Below are positions 54,958 to 63,977 of a stretch of DNA of 64,000 nt, one piece after another. This DNA comes from Cellulomonas sp. PhB143 (GTDB taxonomy: Bacteria; Actinomycetota; Actinomycetes; Actinomycetales; Cellulomonadaceae). The stretch's first letter is position 1, and the number at the start of each line of letters is the position of its first letter. A program made the translations under genes and the position numbers. Where the stretch lies: contig NZ_RKIJ01000011.1 of the NCBI RefSeq assembly GCF_003752595.1, positions 303,322-367,321 on the forward strand, written 5' to 3'. The notes under the pieces are model-generated. The model was not told where the DNA came from, searched no databases, and saw nothing but the letters and a program-made list of their open reading frames with translations.

Positions 54958-55941
54958 TCAGTACACGAGGACGCTCGTACCCACCGGAGCGCCCCAGCGG
55001 TCCCAGACGTAGTCCATGGCGCCGTTCGAGACGCGCACGCACCCGTGCGAGGCCGGGTAGGGCGGGATCGATCCCGAGCCGTGCAGCGCGATGCCGCCGG
55101 TGAAGTACTTCGGGCGGTACATGGAGCCCAGCTCCAGGGTCGACTCGTGCATCGCGTCGATCTGGCGGTACACCGCGAACGTGCCCCGCGGCGTGCGCGC
55201 GCGGTAGGTGGCGCCCTGCGTCTCGAACGTCTCGCCCGAGCCGGAGGAGGCGTTGAGGATCCGGCGGACCGCTCCGTCGTCGACCAGGAGCACGAGCTGG
55301 CGGTCGAGGTCGATCTCGACGACGTGGCCCGACGAGCTGTGCGCCTTCGGCCGGACGCCGCGGTCGAGCGCCGCCTGGGTCGCGGGGCCCACGACGCCGT
55401 CGCGTGCGAGCCCCGCGGCCTTCTGGAACGCCCAGACCGCCTGCGTCGTGCCGTTGCCGAAGCTGCCGTCGACAGCGGTACCCCAGTAGCCCAGGTCGAC
55501 GAGCCGCTGCTGGAGCGCCGTGACGTCCGCACCGGCGTCGCCGGCTCGTAGGACGCCGTCGTCGGGCTCCTCGGTCGGTTCCGCGGAGGGGCTCGCGGTG
55601 GCGCGCGGTGACGGCGCGGGCGACGGCTTCACGGACGGGGACGGTGCGGGCTCGTCGGTGGTTCTCGGGGTCGGCGTGGGTGCGGGCGTGGCTCTCGCGC
55701 TCGGCGTGGGTCTCGGGGTCGGCGTGGGCGTCGGCGGGGAGGTCGGCTCCGGAGACGGGGAGGCGGCCTCCGCGGTGGACGACGACGTCGCGGCCGTGGG
55801 CGACGGGGTCCCGGGATCCGGGGTGCCGGTGCCGGTCAGGCCGCACCCTGCGAGCAGCAGGGCTGCGACGAGCGCGGCCGAGGGCACGCCCAGCCGGGCG
55901 CGGTGCGCGCGGGCGTGGTGCTGCGAGTCGTCGCGGGGCAC
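54958..55941 (-). CDS. L,D-transpeptidase lipoprotein with peptidoglycan-binding domain
   Basis: 327 residues. A lipoprotein signal ends in LLLAGC near residue 33. About 90 residues of Pro/Ser/Thr linker (many PTP repeats) are followed by a peptidoglycan-binding domain (LRAGDAGADVTALQQRLVDLGYWG..DGSFG..T..AV..FQ, about 130-190). The YkuD catalytic domain then has ALHGSG and SHGCVRV, with Cys301 as nucleophile. It probably forms 3-3 crosslinks or attaches proteins to the cell wall. Convergent with murB, ending 16 bp from it. Confidence 0.94.
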   Translation of the reverse strand: MPRDDSQHHARAHRARLGVPSAALVAALLLAGCGLTGTGTPDPGTPSPTAATSSSTAEAASPSPEPTSPPTPTPTPRPTPSARATPAPTPTPRTTDEPAPSPSVKPSPAPSPRATASPSAEPTEEPDDGVLRAGDAGADVTALQQRLVDLGYWGTAVDGSFGNGTTQAVWAFQKAAGLARDGVVGPATQAALDRGVRPKAHSSSGHVVEIDLDRQLVLLVDDGAVRRILNASSGSGETFETQGATYRARTPRGTFAVYRQIDAMHESTLELGSMYRPKYFTGGIALHGSGSIPPYPASHGCVRVSNGAMDYVWDRWGAPVGTSVLVY

Positions 55942-56020
55942 GGGAGCCTCCTCCGTCCGTCCGGGGCCACAGCGTAGGCCGGGACGCCCCCGGCCTCGCG
56001 CGGGCAGGCGTGTCGAGACC

Positions 56021-56083
56021 GAGCCGTGACCAGCCGTGACCAGCCGTGACCAGCCGTGACCAGCCGTGACCAGCCGTGACCAG
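56021..56083. repeat. 10-bp tandem repeat (CAGCCGTGAC)
   Basis: Five perfect copies of CAGCCGTGAC run from 56031 to 56080, with a one-mismatch copy before (56021-56030) and a partial one after. It lies between the L,D-transpeptidase start and the small membrane protein end, outside any supported gene. Confidence 0.95.
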
Positions 56084-56116
56084 AGCGACCGGCGACCGGG
56101 GAGCCGTTCCGTCGCG

Positions 56117-56305
56117 TCAGGCGGAGGGCTGTCCGCCCGGTGTCGCGTCGTCCCGCCCGGGAGCCGCGTCCCGCGCCCGGTCCGTCACCCGGCGACGGGC
56201 GAGTGCCCGGGCGCCGAGCACCGCGGCGACGACCAGGAGCGCCACCACGCCGAGCCCGACCAGGACGATCACGACCAGCGCGGCGAGCGCCGCCCCGGCG
56301 CTCAC
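56117..56305 (-). CDS. Small single-span membrane protein
   Basis: 62 residues. One hydrophobic helix (about residues 3-34, Val/Leu/Ala-rich) is followed by a short Arg-rich cytoplasmic tail. It starts at GTG 56305, overlapping the GntR stop by 4 bp, so the two are cotranscribed; small membrane proteins after YtrA-like regulators are common. No family recognised. Confidence 0.7.
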   Translation of the reverse strand: MSAGAALAALVVIVLVGLGVVALLVVAAVLGARALARRRVTDRARDAAPGRDDATPGGQPSA

Positions 56306-56697
56306 GGCGCGTCCTCCGACCCCGCGACCGCCTCCGCCTCGAGCGCCGCCAGCACGGCGCGCAGGATCTGCTCGTCCGGGGTGCCGGACTCCCGCGCGCC
56401 CGCGACGAACCGCTCCGCGGAGGTGCGCAGGCCCACGTCGGCCGCCACCGCGGACGGTGCCACGACGGTCCCCGCGCGGCTGCGGGTGACGACGGCGCCG
56501 CGGGACTCGAGCTCCCGGTAGGCACGGGCGACCGTCCCCGGCGCCACACCGAGCCGCCCGGCGAGCGAGCGGACGGTGGGCAGCCGGTCTCCCGGAGCGA
56601 GCGTCCCGGCCGCCACGTGCGCGAGGACCTGGTCGCGGACCTGCTCGTACGGCGAGCCGGTGCCGTCGGCGTCGATCGCGATCGGCAGCTCGGTCAC
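56302..56697 (-). CDS. GntR-family regulator (short, YtrA-like)
   Basis: 131 residues from GTG 56697. The winged helix-turn-helix reads YEQVRDQVLAHVAAGTLAPGDRLPTVRSLAGRLGVAPGTVARAYRELESRG-like from about residue 17 to 67. The C-terminal part is only about 50 helical residues, as in YtrA-type repressors. The GTG overlaps the adenosine deaminase stop by 4 bp and the end overlaps the small membrane protein, so all three form one minus-strand operon. Confidence 0.92.
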   Translation of the reverse strand: MTELPIAIDADGTGSPYEQVRDQVLAHVAAGTLAPGDRLPTVRSLAGRLGVAPGTVARAYRELESRGAVVTRSRAGTVVAPSAVAADVGLRTSAERFVAGARESGTPDEQILRAVLAALEAEAVAGSEDAP

Positions 56698-57782
56698 GGG
56701 AACCTCCGGGGGACGGGCTCGGGGCGTCGGGCCGCGGCGGGGTCCGACGGTGCCGGCGTGGTCGCGGGTGCGGCGAGCCAGTCGTCCACCCGGTCGAGGA
56801 GCCGCCTGCGGGTGGGCTCCCCGGCTCGGCTCGCCCGGATCGACGCTCGCGCGAGGTCGGCGAGACCGTCGTCCGAGAAGCCGTGCACGTGGCGCGCCGT
56901 CTCGTACTGGGCGACGAGGCGAGAACCGAAGAGCAGGGGGTCGTCCGCGCCGAGCGCGACCGTCGCCCCGGCGGCGACGAGCTGAGGGAGCGGGACCCGC
57001 GCGGCGTCGTCGTACACCCCGAGCGAGACGTTCGACGCGGGGCACACCTCCAGGGCGACGCCGCGCCCGACGAGCTCGTCGAGGAGGTCGGGGTCCTCCG
57101 CGGAACGGACGCCGTGACCGAGCCGGTCGGGCGCGAGCGTGGTCAGGACCTGGCGCACGTGCACCGACCCGAGCAGCTCGCCCCCGTGGGGGACGGAGGC
57201 CAGGCCCGCGTCCCGGGCGATCGCGAAGGCGCGGGCGAACTCGGCCGTGTCCCCGCGGCGCTCGTCGTTGCTCAGCCCGAACCCCACCACCTCGCCCGGC
57301 CCGTCACCGGCGTACTGCGCCGCCAGGCGCGCGAGCACGCGGGCGTCCAGCGGGTGCCGCATCCGGGAGGCGGCCACCACGACAGCCACCTCCGTCCCGT
57401 GGGTCGCGCTGGCCTTGCGGGCGGCGTCGAGGACGATCTCCACGGCGGGCGTGATCCCCCCGACGAACGGGGCGTAGGAGGTGGGGTCGACCTGGATCTC
57501 CAGGCGGCCGGAGCCCTCGGCGGCATCGTCCGCCGCCGCCTCGTCGACGATCCGGCGCATGTCCGCCTCGGAGCGCACGCACGCCCGCGCCGCGTCGTAC
57601 AGGCGCTGGAACCGGAACCATCCGCGCTCCGTCGGCGGGAGGCGCAGCGGGTCGCCGTCGAGGAGGGCGCCCGGCAGCCGGGTGCCGTACCGCGCCGCGA
57701 GCTCGCGCAGCGTGCCGGCGCGCATCGATCCCGTGAAGTGCAGGTGCAGGTGGGCCTTCGGGAGCGTGGTGAGGTCGCGCAC
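56694..57782 (-). CDS. Adenosine deaminase family protein
   Basis: 362 residues from GTG 57782. Zinc-site motifs are KAHLHLHFTGS (residues about 9-19), VPHGGE (catalytic His-Glu pair), GHGVR and ADDPLL. The AMP/adenosine deaminase fold is clear; substrate could be adenosine, adenine or a related purine. A longer in-frame reading to 57923 is disfavoured because it lacks conserved sequence. It is the first gene of the operon with the GntR regulator. Confidence 0.92.
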   Translation of the reverse strand: MRDLTTLPKAHLHLHFTGSMRAGTLRELAARYGTRLPGALLDGDPLRLPPTERGWFRFQRLYDAARACVRSEADMRRIVDEAAADDAAEGSGRLEIQVDPTSYAPFVGGITPAVEIVLDAARKASATHGTEVAVVVAASRMRHPLDARVLARLAAQYAGDGPGEVVGFGLSNDERRGDTAEFARAFAIARDAGLASVPHGGELLGSVHVRQVLTTLAPDRLGHGVRSAEDPDLLDELVGRGVALEVCPASNVSLGVYDDAARVPLPQLVAAGATVALGADDPLLFGSRLVAQYETARHVHGFSDDGLADLARASIRASRAGEPTRRRLLDRVDDWLAAPATTPAPSDPAAARRPEPVPRRFP

Positions 57783-57978
57783 CCGTGCATCCTTGCACCC
57801 CCGGTGGTCGCCGTCCCGGCACGCGCGCCCGTCGCCGGCGCGTGCCCACCGCCCGCGCCGAGGCGGTTCGACCCGGAGGCGTGCGTCGCGTACAGTTGTC
57901 CCTCGGTGGTTGACGTCCACCATGATCGAGCGCGCCCCGGCTGGGCGCGACGGGGCGCGGCAAGGACGTCGATCTCGA

Positions 57979-58051
57979 AGGGTAGTGGCGCAATTGGTAG
58001 CGCAGCGGTCTCCAAAACCGCAGGTTGCAGGTTCGAGTCCTGTCTACCCTG
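57979..58051 (+). tRNA. tRNA-Trp (anticodon CCA)
   Basis: Acceptor AGGGTAG (57979-57985) pairs with CTACCCT (58044-58050); discriminator G. The GCGGT/ACCGC anticodon stem holds CCA at 58012-58014. CCA end not encoded. Followed by secE, nusG, rplK and rplA, the standard actinobacterial order. Confidence 0.97.
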
Positions 58052-58184
58052 CTCGGCGCGAGCTCTCGTCCCACGGCATCCTCGTCGCGGTCCGGTGGCG
58101 AGCGTCATCCGGAGCGGCCGGTTCCGCGAGGCGCCGTCCGGTCCCGCACGACGACCTGTCCGCGTCACCGAGTGGGGATGAGCA

Positions 58185-58457
58185 GTGAGCGAATCGACGT
58201 CCGGCGCCATCGGCACCGGAGACGCCGGCGCAGGCGCGCCGCGCGGTCACGGTGACTCCCGTCCGGGATTCTTCGGGCGCATCGCCCTGTTCGTGCGCCA
58301 GGTGGTCGCCGAGCTCGGCAAGGTCGTCGCACCGACCCGGTCCGAGCTCGGGACGTACATCGCCGTGGTGCTGGTCTTCCTCGTGGTCATGATGGGCTTC
58401 ATCACCGCCCTGGACTACGGCATCGGACGGCTCACGCTCCTCGTCTTCGGGGACTAG
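58185..58457 (+). CDS. secE: Preprotein translocase subunit SecE
   Basis: 90 residues. After a polar 28-residue start comes FFGRIALFVRQVVAELGKVVAPTRSEL, the amphipathic helix of SecE, then a single transmembrane helix (about 55-78). It is the small subunit of the SecYEG channel. GTG 58185 is preceded by GGGGATGAGCA. Short, single-span form typical of Gram-positive bacteria. Confidence 0.97.
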   Translation: MSESTSGAIGTGDAGAGAPRGHGDSRPGFFGRIALFVRQVVAELGKVVAPTRSELGTYIAVVLVFLVVMMGFITALDYGIGRLTLLVFGD

Positions 58458-58559
58458 CGCCCCGTACCGGCGGTCGCGCCCCGGTCGTGCCGGCCCGCAG
58501 CACGCGGGCGGGTCGCTCACGTCTCAACAGCAGGTCAACGTCGAGAAAGCAGGTCGTTC

Positions 58560-59354
58560 GTGTCCCAGGATTCGCTGGACCAGTCGGAGAACCTCGAGCC
58601 CGGCGCCGAGGGCGCTCCGGCCGTGTCCGACGCGCCCGAGCAGGCCGGGGACGAACAGGTCTCCGACGAGCAGGCCGTCGAGGAGCCGCAGGCCGCGGCC
58701 GACCCCTCCGAGGAGGAGGTCGCCGCGGACGACGACGCCGCGCAGGAGCCGGCGCCCGTCGACCCGGCCGAGGAGTTCCGTCGCGAGCTGCGCATGCAGC
58801 CGGGCGACTGGTACGTCATCCACTCGTACGCGGGCTACGAGAACCGCGTGAAGGTCAACCTCGAGAACCGGACGCAGTCCCTCAACATGGAGGACTACAT
58901 CTTCCAGGTCGAGGTGCCGATGGAAGAGGTCGCCGAGTACAAGAACGCGCAGAAGAAGATCGTCCGTCGCGTCCGCATCCCCGGCTACGTCCTGGTCCGC
59001 ATGGACCTGACCGACGAGTCGTGGGGCGCCGTCCGGCACACGCCGGGCGTCACCGGTTTCGTGGGGCACACCCACCAGCCGGTCCCGCTGACGCTGGACG
59101 AGGTCTTCTCGATGCTCGCGCCGGTCTTCGAGGAGGCGCCCGTCGCCGGGCAGCCCGCCACGAAGGCCCGGGCGCCGATGGAGGTCGACTTCGAGGTCGG
59201 CGAGTCCGTCACCGTCACCGACGGCCCCTTCGAGACGCTGGACGCGACGATCTCCGAGATCAACGCCGACACCCAGAAGCTCAAGGTGCTCGTCTCCATC
59301 TTCGGCCGGGAGACCCCGGTCGAGCTGTCGTTCGACCAGGTCACCAAGATCTGA
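58560..59354 (+). CDS. nusG: Transcription termination/antitermination factor NusG
   Basis: 264 residues. The first 75 are an acidic, disordered extension common in actinomycetes. The NGN domain begins at [15 protein letters not shown] and contains [17 protein letters not shown] and [10 protein letters not shown]; the C-terminal KOW domain reads [21 protein letters not shown]. It binds RNA polymerase and Rho. GTG 58560 gives the usual N-terminus. Confidence 0.97.
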   Translation: MSQDSLDQSENLEPGAEGAPAVSDAPEQAGDEQVSDEQAVEEPQAAADPSEEEVAADDDAAQEPAPVDPAEEFRRELRMQPGDWYVIHSYAGYENRVKVNLENRTQSLNMEDYIFQVEVPMEEVAEYKNAQKKIVRRVRIPGYVLVRMDLTDESWGAVRHTPGVTGFVGHTHQPVPLTLDEVFSMLAPVFEEAPVAGQPATKARAPMEVDFEVGESVTVTDGPFETLDATISEINADTQKLKVLVSIFGRETPVELSFDQVTKI

Positions 59355-59436
59355 GCGGTTCGCCCCGCACCGACAGCGCTGCAACCGGGTCATCGCCCAC
59401 GGCGTCGGCCCACCACTCAAGAGCAAGGAAACAGAC

Positions 59437-59868
59437 ATGCCCCCCAAGAAGAAGGTCTCCGGGCTGATCAAGCTCCAGATCAAGGCCGGCGCCGCGACGC
59501 CCGCCCCGCCGATCGGCCCCGCGCTGGGTCAGCACGGCGTGAACATCATGGAGTTCTGCAAGGCCTACAACGCCGCGACGGAGTCGCAGCGCGGCAACGT
59601 CGTGCCGGTCGAGATCACGGTGTACGAGGACCGCTCGTTCACGTTCATCACCAAGACGCCGCCGGCCGCCGAGCTGATCAAGCAGGCCGCCGGGGTCGAC
59701 AAGGGCTCTGCGACGCCGCACACCGTCAAGGTCGCCAAGATCACGGGCGAGCAGGTCCGTGCCATCGCCACGACCAAGATGGAGGACCTCAACGCCAACG
59801 ACGTCGAGGCCGCCGCGAAGATCATCGCCGGGACCGCGCGCTCGATGGGCATCACCGTCGAGGGCTGA
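59437..59868 (+). CDS. rplK: 50S ribosomal protein L11
   Basis: 143 residues: [34 protein letters not shown] at the start and the C-terminal RNA-binding domain with [16 protein letters not shown] and [12 protein letters not shown]. It binds the GTPase-associated 23S region. AAGGAAA precedes the ATG. Coupled with rplA, 100 bp downstream. Confidence 0.98.
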
Positions 59869-59967
59869 GCCCCGCACCCGTAGGACCCGCCCGGCACCTG
59901 CCGGGCGGCCAGTGGCAGGGTCCGCGCGGACCCGACGACCACGACTGCTCACACGAAGGAGAAGCAG

Positions 59968-60681
59968 ATGGCAACGCGCAGCAAGGCCTACCGGGCCGCC
60001 GCCGAGAAGATCGACACCGACCGCCTGTACGAGCCCCTCGAGGCCGTGCGCCTGGCGAAGGACATCGCCTCGACGAAGTACGACTCGACCGTCGAGGTGG
60101 CGTTCCGCCTCGGCGTCGACCCCCGCAAGGCGGACCAGATGGTCCGTGGCACCGTCAACCTGCCGAACGGCACGGGCAAGACCGCCCGCGTCATCGTCTT
60201 CGCCAACGGTGAGAAGGCCGAGCAGGCCCTCGCCGCCGGGGCCGACGAGGTCGGCGGCGACGACCTGATCGCCAAGGTCGCGGCCGGGTACACCGACTTC
60301 GACTCCGCGGTCGCCACGCCCGACCTCATGGGCAAGGTCGGCCGTCTCGGAAAGGTGCTCGGCCCCCGTGGGCTCATGCCGAACCCGAAGACCGGCACCG
60401 TGACCATGGACGTCACGAAGGCCGTCAACGACATCAAGGGCGGGAAGATCGAGTTCCGCGTCGACAAGCACGCCAACCTGCAGTTCATCATCGGCAAGGT
60501 CTCGTTCACCGAGAAGCAGCTGGTGGAGAACTACGGCGCCGCGATCGACGAGGTCCTGCGTCTGAAGCCGTCCTCGTCGAAGGGCCGCTACATCACGAAG
60601 GCGACGCTCGCGACGACGATGGGCCCGGGCATCCCGCTCGACCAGTCGAAGACCACCAAGCTGCTCGGCGAGGACTCCTGA
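59968..60681 (+). CDS. rplA: 50S ribosomal protein L1
   Basis: 237 residues with [31 protein letters not shown] and [19 protein letters not shown], the family signatures, and the end [13 protein letters not shown]. It forms the L1 stalk and often represses the L11-L1 mRNA. AAGGAGAAG precedes the ATG. A terminator hairpin follows 30 bp later. Confidence 0.98.
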   Translation: MATRSKAYRAAAEKIDTDRLYEPLEAVRLAKDIASTKYDSTVEVAFRLGVDPRKADQMVRGTVNLPNGTGKTARVIVFANGEKAEQALAAGADEVGGDDLIAKVAAGYTDFDSAVATPDLMGKVGRLGKVLGPRGLMPNPKTGTVTMDVTKAVNDIKGGKIEFRVDKHANLQFIIGKVSFTEKQLVENYGAAIDEVLRLKPSSSKGRYITKATLATTMGPGIPLDQSKTTKLLGEDS

Positions 60682-60711
60682 CCGGAGCTCCTCGGCCGTA
60701 CGGCCGCAGCA

Positions 60712-60745
60712 CGAGGCCCGTCACCCGTCAGGGTGGCGGGCCTCG
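60712..60745 (+). terminator. Terminator after rplA
   Basis: A 15-bp stem with one G-T pair: CGAGGCCCGTCACCC (60712-60726) against 60731-60745, 4-base loop. It ends the ribosomal operon and separates it from the sigma factor gene. Confidence 0.85.
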
Positions 60746-60949
60746 CGCGTTCCCGGGGCGCGCGGGATGTATCAGGACGCCACCGGCCGGCTCCCTCCTG
60801 CTGAGCGACCGTGCGCGGGGCACGGCCGCCGACGCGCGGGGAGGGTGGTTCCGATGGTCAGACCTGGCCCGACGTCGGGGACGGCCCTACGATCGTCTGG
60901 TCCACCGATCCGGCCGTGCCGCCGCTCTCCGAGGGGGTCCGAGCCAGCC

Positions 60950-61585
60950 ATGACCGAGCGTGCCGACGACCGGCCGAGCGCACCCCCCGCGGGCGAGTCG
61001 CTCGGCGACCGTGCCGCGCTCGCGCTGCTCGAGTACCGCGAGGGGCGCAGCCAGCGCCTGGCCGACCTCGTCCACGAGGCGACGCCGCTGCTGTGGCACA
61101 CCGCGCGGTCGCAGGGTGTGCCGCGGGACCTGGCGGACGACGTCGTCCAGTCGACCTGGGCTGCGCTGGTGCGGCACGTGGACACGATCGACGAGCCCAA
61201 GGCCGTGCTGAGCTGGCTCCTCGTCACGACCCGGCGCGCGTCCTGGGACGTGGTCCGGCGCTACCGCGCGCAGACGCGCCTGACGACGGAGCTGCCCGAC
61301 GACGCGACGGACACCAGCCGGGCGATCGTCTCGCCGCACCCCGGACCGGAGGAGCTGGCGCTGCGCACCGACCGCGACCGCGCGCTGTGGGCGGCCGTGG
61401 GCGAGCTCTCCGAGCGCTGCCGCATCCTGCTGAGGCTCGTCGCCCAGGCCGACCGGCCCGACTACCGCGCGATCTCCGAGGCAGTGGGGATGCCCGTCGG
61501 GAGCATCGGGGCGACGCGCGGCCGGTGCCTCGCGAAGCTGCGCACGGTCCTCGAGCGCGAGACCCCCGGGGAGGTGGGCTCATGA
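60950..61585 (+). CDS. ECF-type RNA polymerase sigma factor
   Basis: 211 residues from ATG 60950. Region 2 (about 35-100) includes ATPLLWHTARSQGVPRDLADDVVQSTWAALVRH and WLLVTTRRASWDVVRRYRA; region 4 (about 140-200) has LSERCRILLRLVAQADRPDYRAISEAVGMPVGSIGATRGRCLAKLR. A 30-residue disordered start precedes them. No anti-sigma factor is adjacent; instead a small beta-rich protein overlaps by 4 bp and an S8 protease follows, and the three probably form one operon that the sigma factor may control. Confidence 0.92.
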   Translation: MTERADDRPSAPPAGESLGDRAALALLEYREGRSQRLADLVHEATPLLWHTARSQGVPRDLADDVVQSTWAALVRHVDTIDEPKAVLSWLLVTTRRASWDVVRRYRAQTRLTTELPDDATDTSRAIVSPHPGPEELALRTDRDRALWAAVGELSERCRILLRLVAQADRPDYRAISEAVGMPVGSIGATRGRCLAKLRTVLERETPGEVGS

Positions 61586-62061
61586 CCCTCGACCACGATC
61601 CGCAGGAGCCGATGGACGACGTCGACGAGCAGCTGCTGGCCGACCTCGCGAGGCTCTACGCCGCCGTGGACCCGGTGCCCGAGGGGCTCGCGCTCCGGTC
61701 GCTGTTCACGGCGACCCTCGCCGGCCTCGAGTCCGAGGTGCTGGAGCTGGTCGACGCGCCGGCCGCGCTCGCGACCGTCCGCGGGGAGGCGCCCGTGGAA
61801 GCCCGGACGATCACCTTCACCTCCGAGTCGGCGACCATCATGATCACGCTCTCGCCCGACGACGGCGGGGTGCGCGTGGACGGGTGGGTCGCCCCCGCCG
61901 GCGAGCTCCAGGTGGAGCTGCGCTCGCCCGGCGAGGTCCGGCGCACCACGACGGACCACGACGGGCGGTTCGTCCTCACCCGGACGGGGCGCGGCCCGGC
62001 GAGCCTCGTCGTGCGGCGGCCGGACGGCACCGCCGTGAGCTCTCCCGTGATCGAGATCTGA
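61582..62061 (+). CDS. Small beta-rich protein between sigma factor and protease
   Basis: 159 residues, no signal peptide or membrane helix. The N-terminal half is helical (LLADLARLYAAVDPVPEGLALRSLFTATL); the C-terminal half (about 75-159) alternates short strands: SATIMITLSPDDGG, VDGWVAPAGELQVELRS, GRFVLTRTGRGPASLVVR, like a transthyretin/carboxypeptidase-regulatory fold. The ATG overlaps the sigma stop by 4 bp; the protease starts 9 bp later. It may be an unusual anti-sigma or a partner of the protease, but no motif proves it. Confidence 0.7.
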   Translation: MTLDHDPQEPMDDVDEQLLADLARLYAAVDPVPEGLALRSLFTATLAGLESEVLELVDAPAALATVRGEAPVEARTITFTSESATIMITLSPDDGGVRVDGWVAPAGELQVELRSPGEVRRTTTDHDGRFVLTRTGRGPASLVVRRPDGTAVSSPVIEI

Positions 62062-62069
62062 GGACGACG

Positions 62070-63977
62070 ATGACCGACGCGAACGACGGCCGCGGGCCCG
62101 GGCACCGGCACCGCCTCGGCGACACCCCGCAGAGCCTGCAGTGGCGCACCCGGGCCCTGGACCCCGTGCGGGCCGGTCGCGGACGGGACGAGGGCTCTCC
62201 GCACCCCACCTGGTACGTGGGCGACCGGCTGCTCGTCGCCGCCGAGCCGCCGGAGCGGGACGACGGACCGGACGAGCCGGACGAGCCCGGCGAGGCGCGC
62301 GGGTCCGGCGAGCGGCAGGGGTGGCCCGGCGCCCCCGACGGAGGCGAGGGGGGCGGGGGCTCGCCCCGCTGGCTGCGACGCCTGCGCCGTGCGGCGCGCG
62401 CGGCGGGCTACGTCGTGACGGTCGAGACGGAGAGCCACGAGGACCTCGCGCTGGTGCGGCGCGCCGTCGACGAGCTGGGCCTGCCGCCCGAGGTGGGCGC
62501 CGATCTCGCCCGGGTGTTCGGCACGGCGGTGACGCTCGGTCGCGCGGAGGGCACGGCGGGGCAGCTCCCGGACGGCTGGGAGGTCGTGCAGCGGCTGCGC
62601 GCGGCGCTCGGCCCGGACGACGACGCGCCGCGGGTCTCGCTGGACCACGTCATCGTCCCGTCCGGCGGGTCGATCGGCGGCCAGCCGGTCCAGCAGCCGA
62701 GCGCGTTCGCCGACTCCTCGCCCTTCGTGCACGCGAACCCGATGGTGCAGGGCATGCCGATGGTCCAGGGGATGCCCATGGTCCAGGGCATGCCGATGGT
62801 CCAGGGGATGCCCTACGGCGGGATCGGGGAGTACGCGGCGCAGGGTTCCGGCGGCAGGCAGCCCGTCGCGTGGGTCGGCCCGGCGCCGCACCGGGCGGTC
62901 GGGCCCGGGCCGGACGCCTTCACCGGCCCGGAGGGCGAGCGCCGGCCGCTCGTCGCGCTGATGGACACCGGCGTGGGCAAGCACCCGTGGTTCGCGCAGG
63001 AGCGCGGGTGCGGGACGGTCGTGCTGCGCGACCCGACGGTGCTCGGCGCCCCCGTCGGCCTGTGCCCGGTCCCCGAGTACGACTACCAGGACCCGGAGAT
63101 CGGCGGCGTCTCCGTGGCGCCGCTGACCGGCCCGCTGGACCCCGTCGCCGGCCACGGCACGTTCATGGCCGGCCTGGTCCACCAGATCTGCCCCGACGCG
63201 GTCGTCCTCGCCCCGCGCGTCTACGGGGGCTCGGGCGTGGTCCCCGAGCGGGACCTGCTGCGCTCGCTGCGCAGGCTCCTGCTGTGGCACGTCCTCGGCC
63301 TCACGGGTGCCGCCGGCTACGCGCCGGTCGACGTGGCGGTCCTCTCGCTGGGCTACTACCACGAGCGGCCCGAGGACGCGGACCTCGACGGGCCGCTCGG
63401 CACGGTGCTCGCCGCGCTGCGGCGGTACGGCGTCCTGGTCGTCGTGTCCTCGGGCAACGACGGCCAGACGCGCGAGTCGTATCCGGCGGCCTTCGCGCCG
63501 CGGGTCGACCGCCGGTCCGTCCCGCCGAGGGCGCTCGACCCCGACGAGCTGCGCTGGGACCAGCCGCCGGTGCTGACGGTCGGGGCGCTGAACCCCGACG
63601 GCACCACGGCGCTGTTCTCGAACGACGGGCCCTGGGTGACCTGCACGCGCCCCGGCGCGTCGCTCGTCAGCACCGCCCCCGTCACCATGGACGGTGCGGT
63701 CGCCCCGTCGAGGAGCGTGCGCGAGCTCTGGTCCCACGGTCGGCGCGAGACCATCGACCCGGAGGGCTTCCAGGGCGGCTTCGCGATCTGGAGCGGGACG
63801 TCGTTCGCCGCGCCGGTCCTCGCGGGGGAGCTCGCCGCGCTCCTCGCGGGGCGAGGGGCTCCGCCGGCGTCGGCGGGCCTGGAGGGCACCGGGGCGCCGG
63901 GGCGCTGCGTGCGGCTCTGGTCCGCCGTCGAGCAGGCGACGGGCCTGCGGCCTTCGGGAGCGCCGCAGCGCCCGTGA
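62070..63977 (+). CDS. Subtilisin-like S8 serine protease without signal peptide
   Basis: 635 residues from ATG 62070. There is no signal peptide or membrane anchor, so it should stay in the cytoplasm. Residues 1-270 are an N-terminal region with a Pro/Glu/Gly-rich stretch and four MVQGMP repeats (62742-62813). The catalytic triad is Asp299 in ALMDTGVG, His362 in GHGTFMAG and Ser578 in GTSFAAP. SSGNDGQ near residue 465 supplies the oxyanion Asn. The sigma factor, the beta-rich protein and this protease form an operon reminiscent of sigma/protease/CHAT clusters; what follows is outside the window. Confidence 0.93.
   Translation: MTDANDGRGPGHRHRLGDTPQSLQWRTRALDPVRAGRGRDEGSPHPTWYVGDRLLVAAEPPERDDGPDEPDEPGEARGSGERQGWPGAPDGGEGGGGSPRWLRRLRRAARAAGYVVTVETESHEDLALVRRAVDELGLPPEVGADLARVFGTAVTLGRAEGTAGQLPDGWEVVQRLRAALGPDDDAPRVSLDHVIVPSGGSIGGQPVQQPSAFADSSPFVHANPMVQGMPMVQGMPMVQGMPMVQGMPYGGIGEYAAQGSGGRQPVAWVGPAPHRAVGPGPDAFTGPEGERRPLVALMDTGVGKHPWFAQERGCGTVVLRDPTVLGAPVGLCPVPEYDYQDPEIGGVSVAPLTGPLDPVAGHGTFMAGLVHQICPDAVVLAPRVYGGSGVVPERDLLRSLRRLLLWHVLGLTGAAGYAPVDVAVLSLGYYHERPEDADLDGPLGTVLAALRRYGVLVVVSSGNDGQTRESYPAAFAPRVDRRSVPPRALDPDELRWDQPPVLTVGALNPDGTTALFSNDGPWVTCTRPGASLVSTAPVTMDGAVAPSRSVRELWSHGRRETIDPEGFQGGFAIWSGTSFAAPVLAGELAALLAGRGAPPASAGLEGTGAPGRCVRLWSAVEQATGLRPSGAPQRP
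62742..62813 (+). repeat. 18-bp tandem repeat coding MVQGMP (four copies)
   Basis: Four in-frame 18-bp units encode MVQGMP repeats upstream of the S8 catalytic domain. Units 2 and 4 are identical or nearly so, and all differ only at wobble positions. The repeat lies in a probably disordered linker. Confidence 0.92.

Noticed and set aside
56021-56083. CRISPR array
   Set aside because: The 10-bp units are directly adjacent without spacers and no cas gene is in the window.
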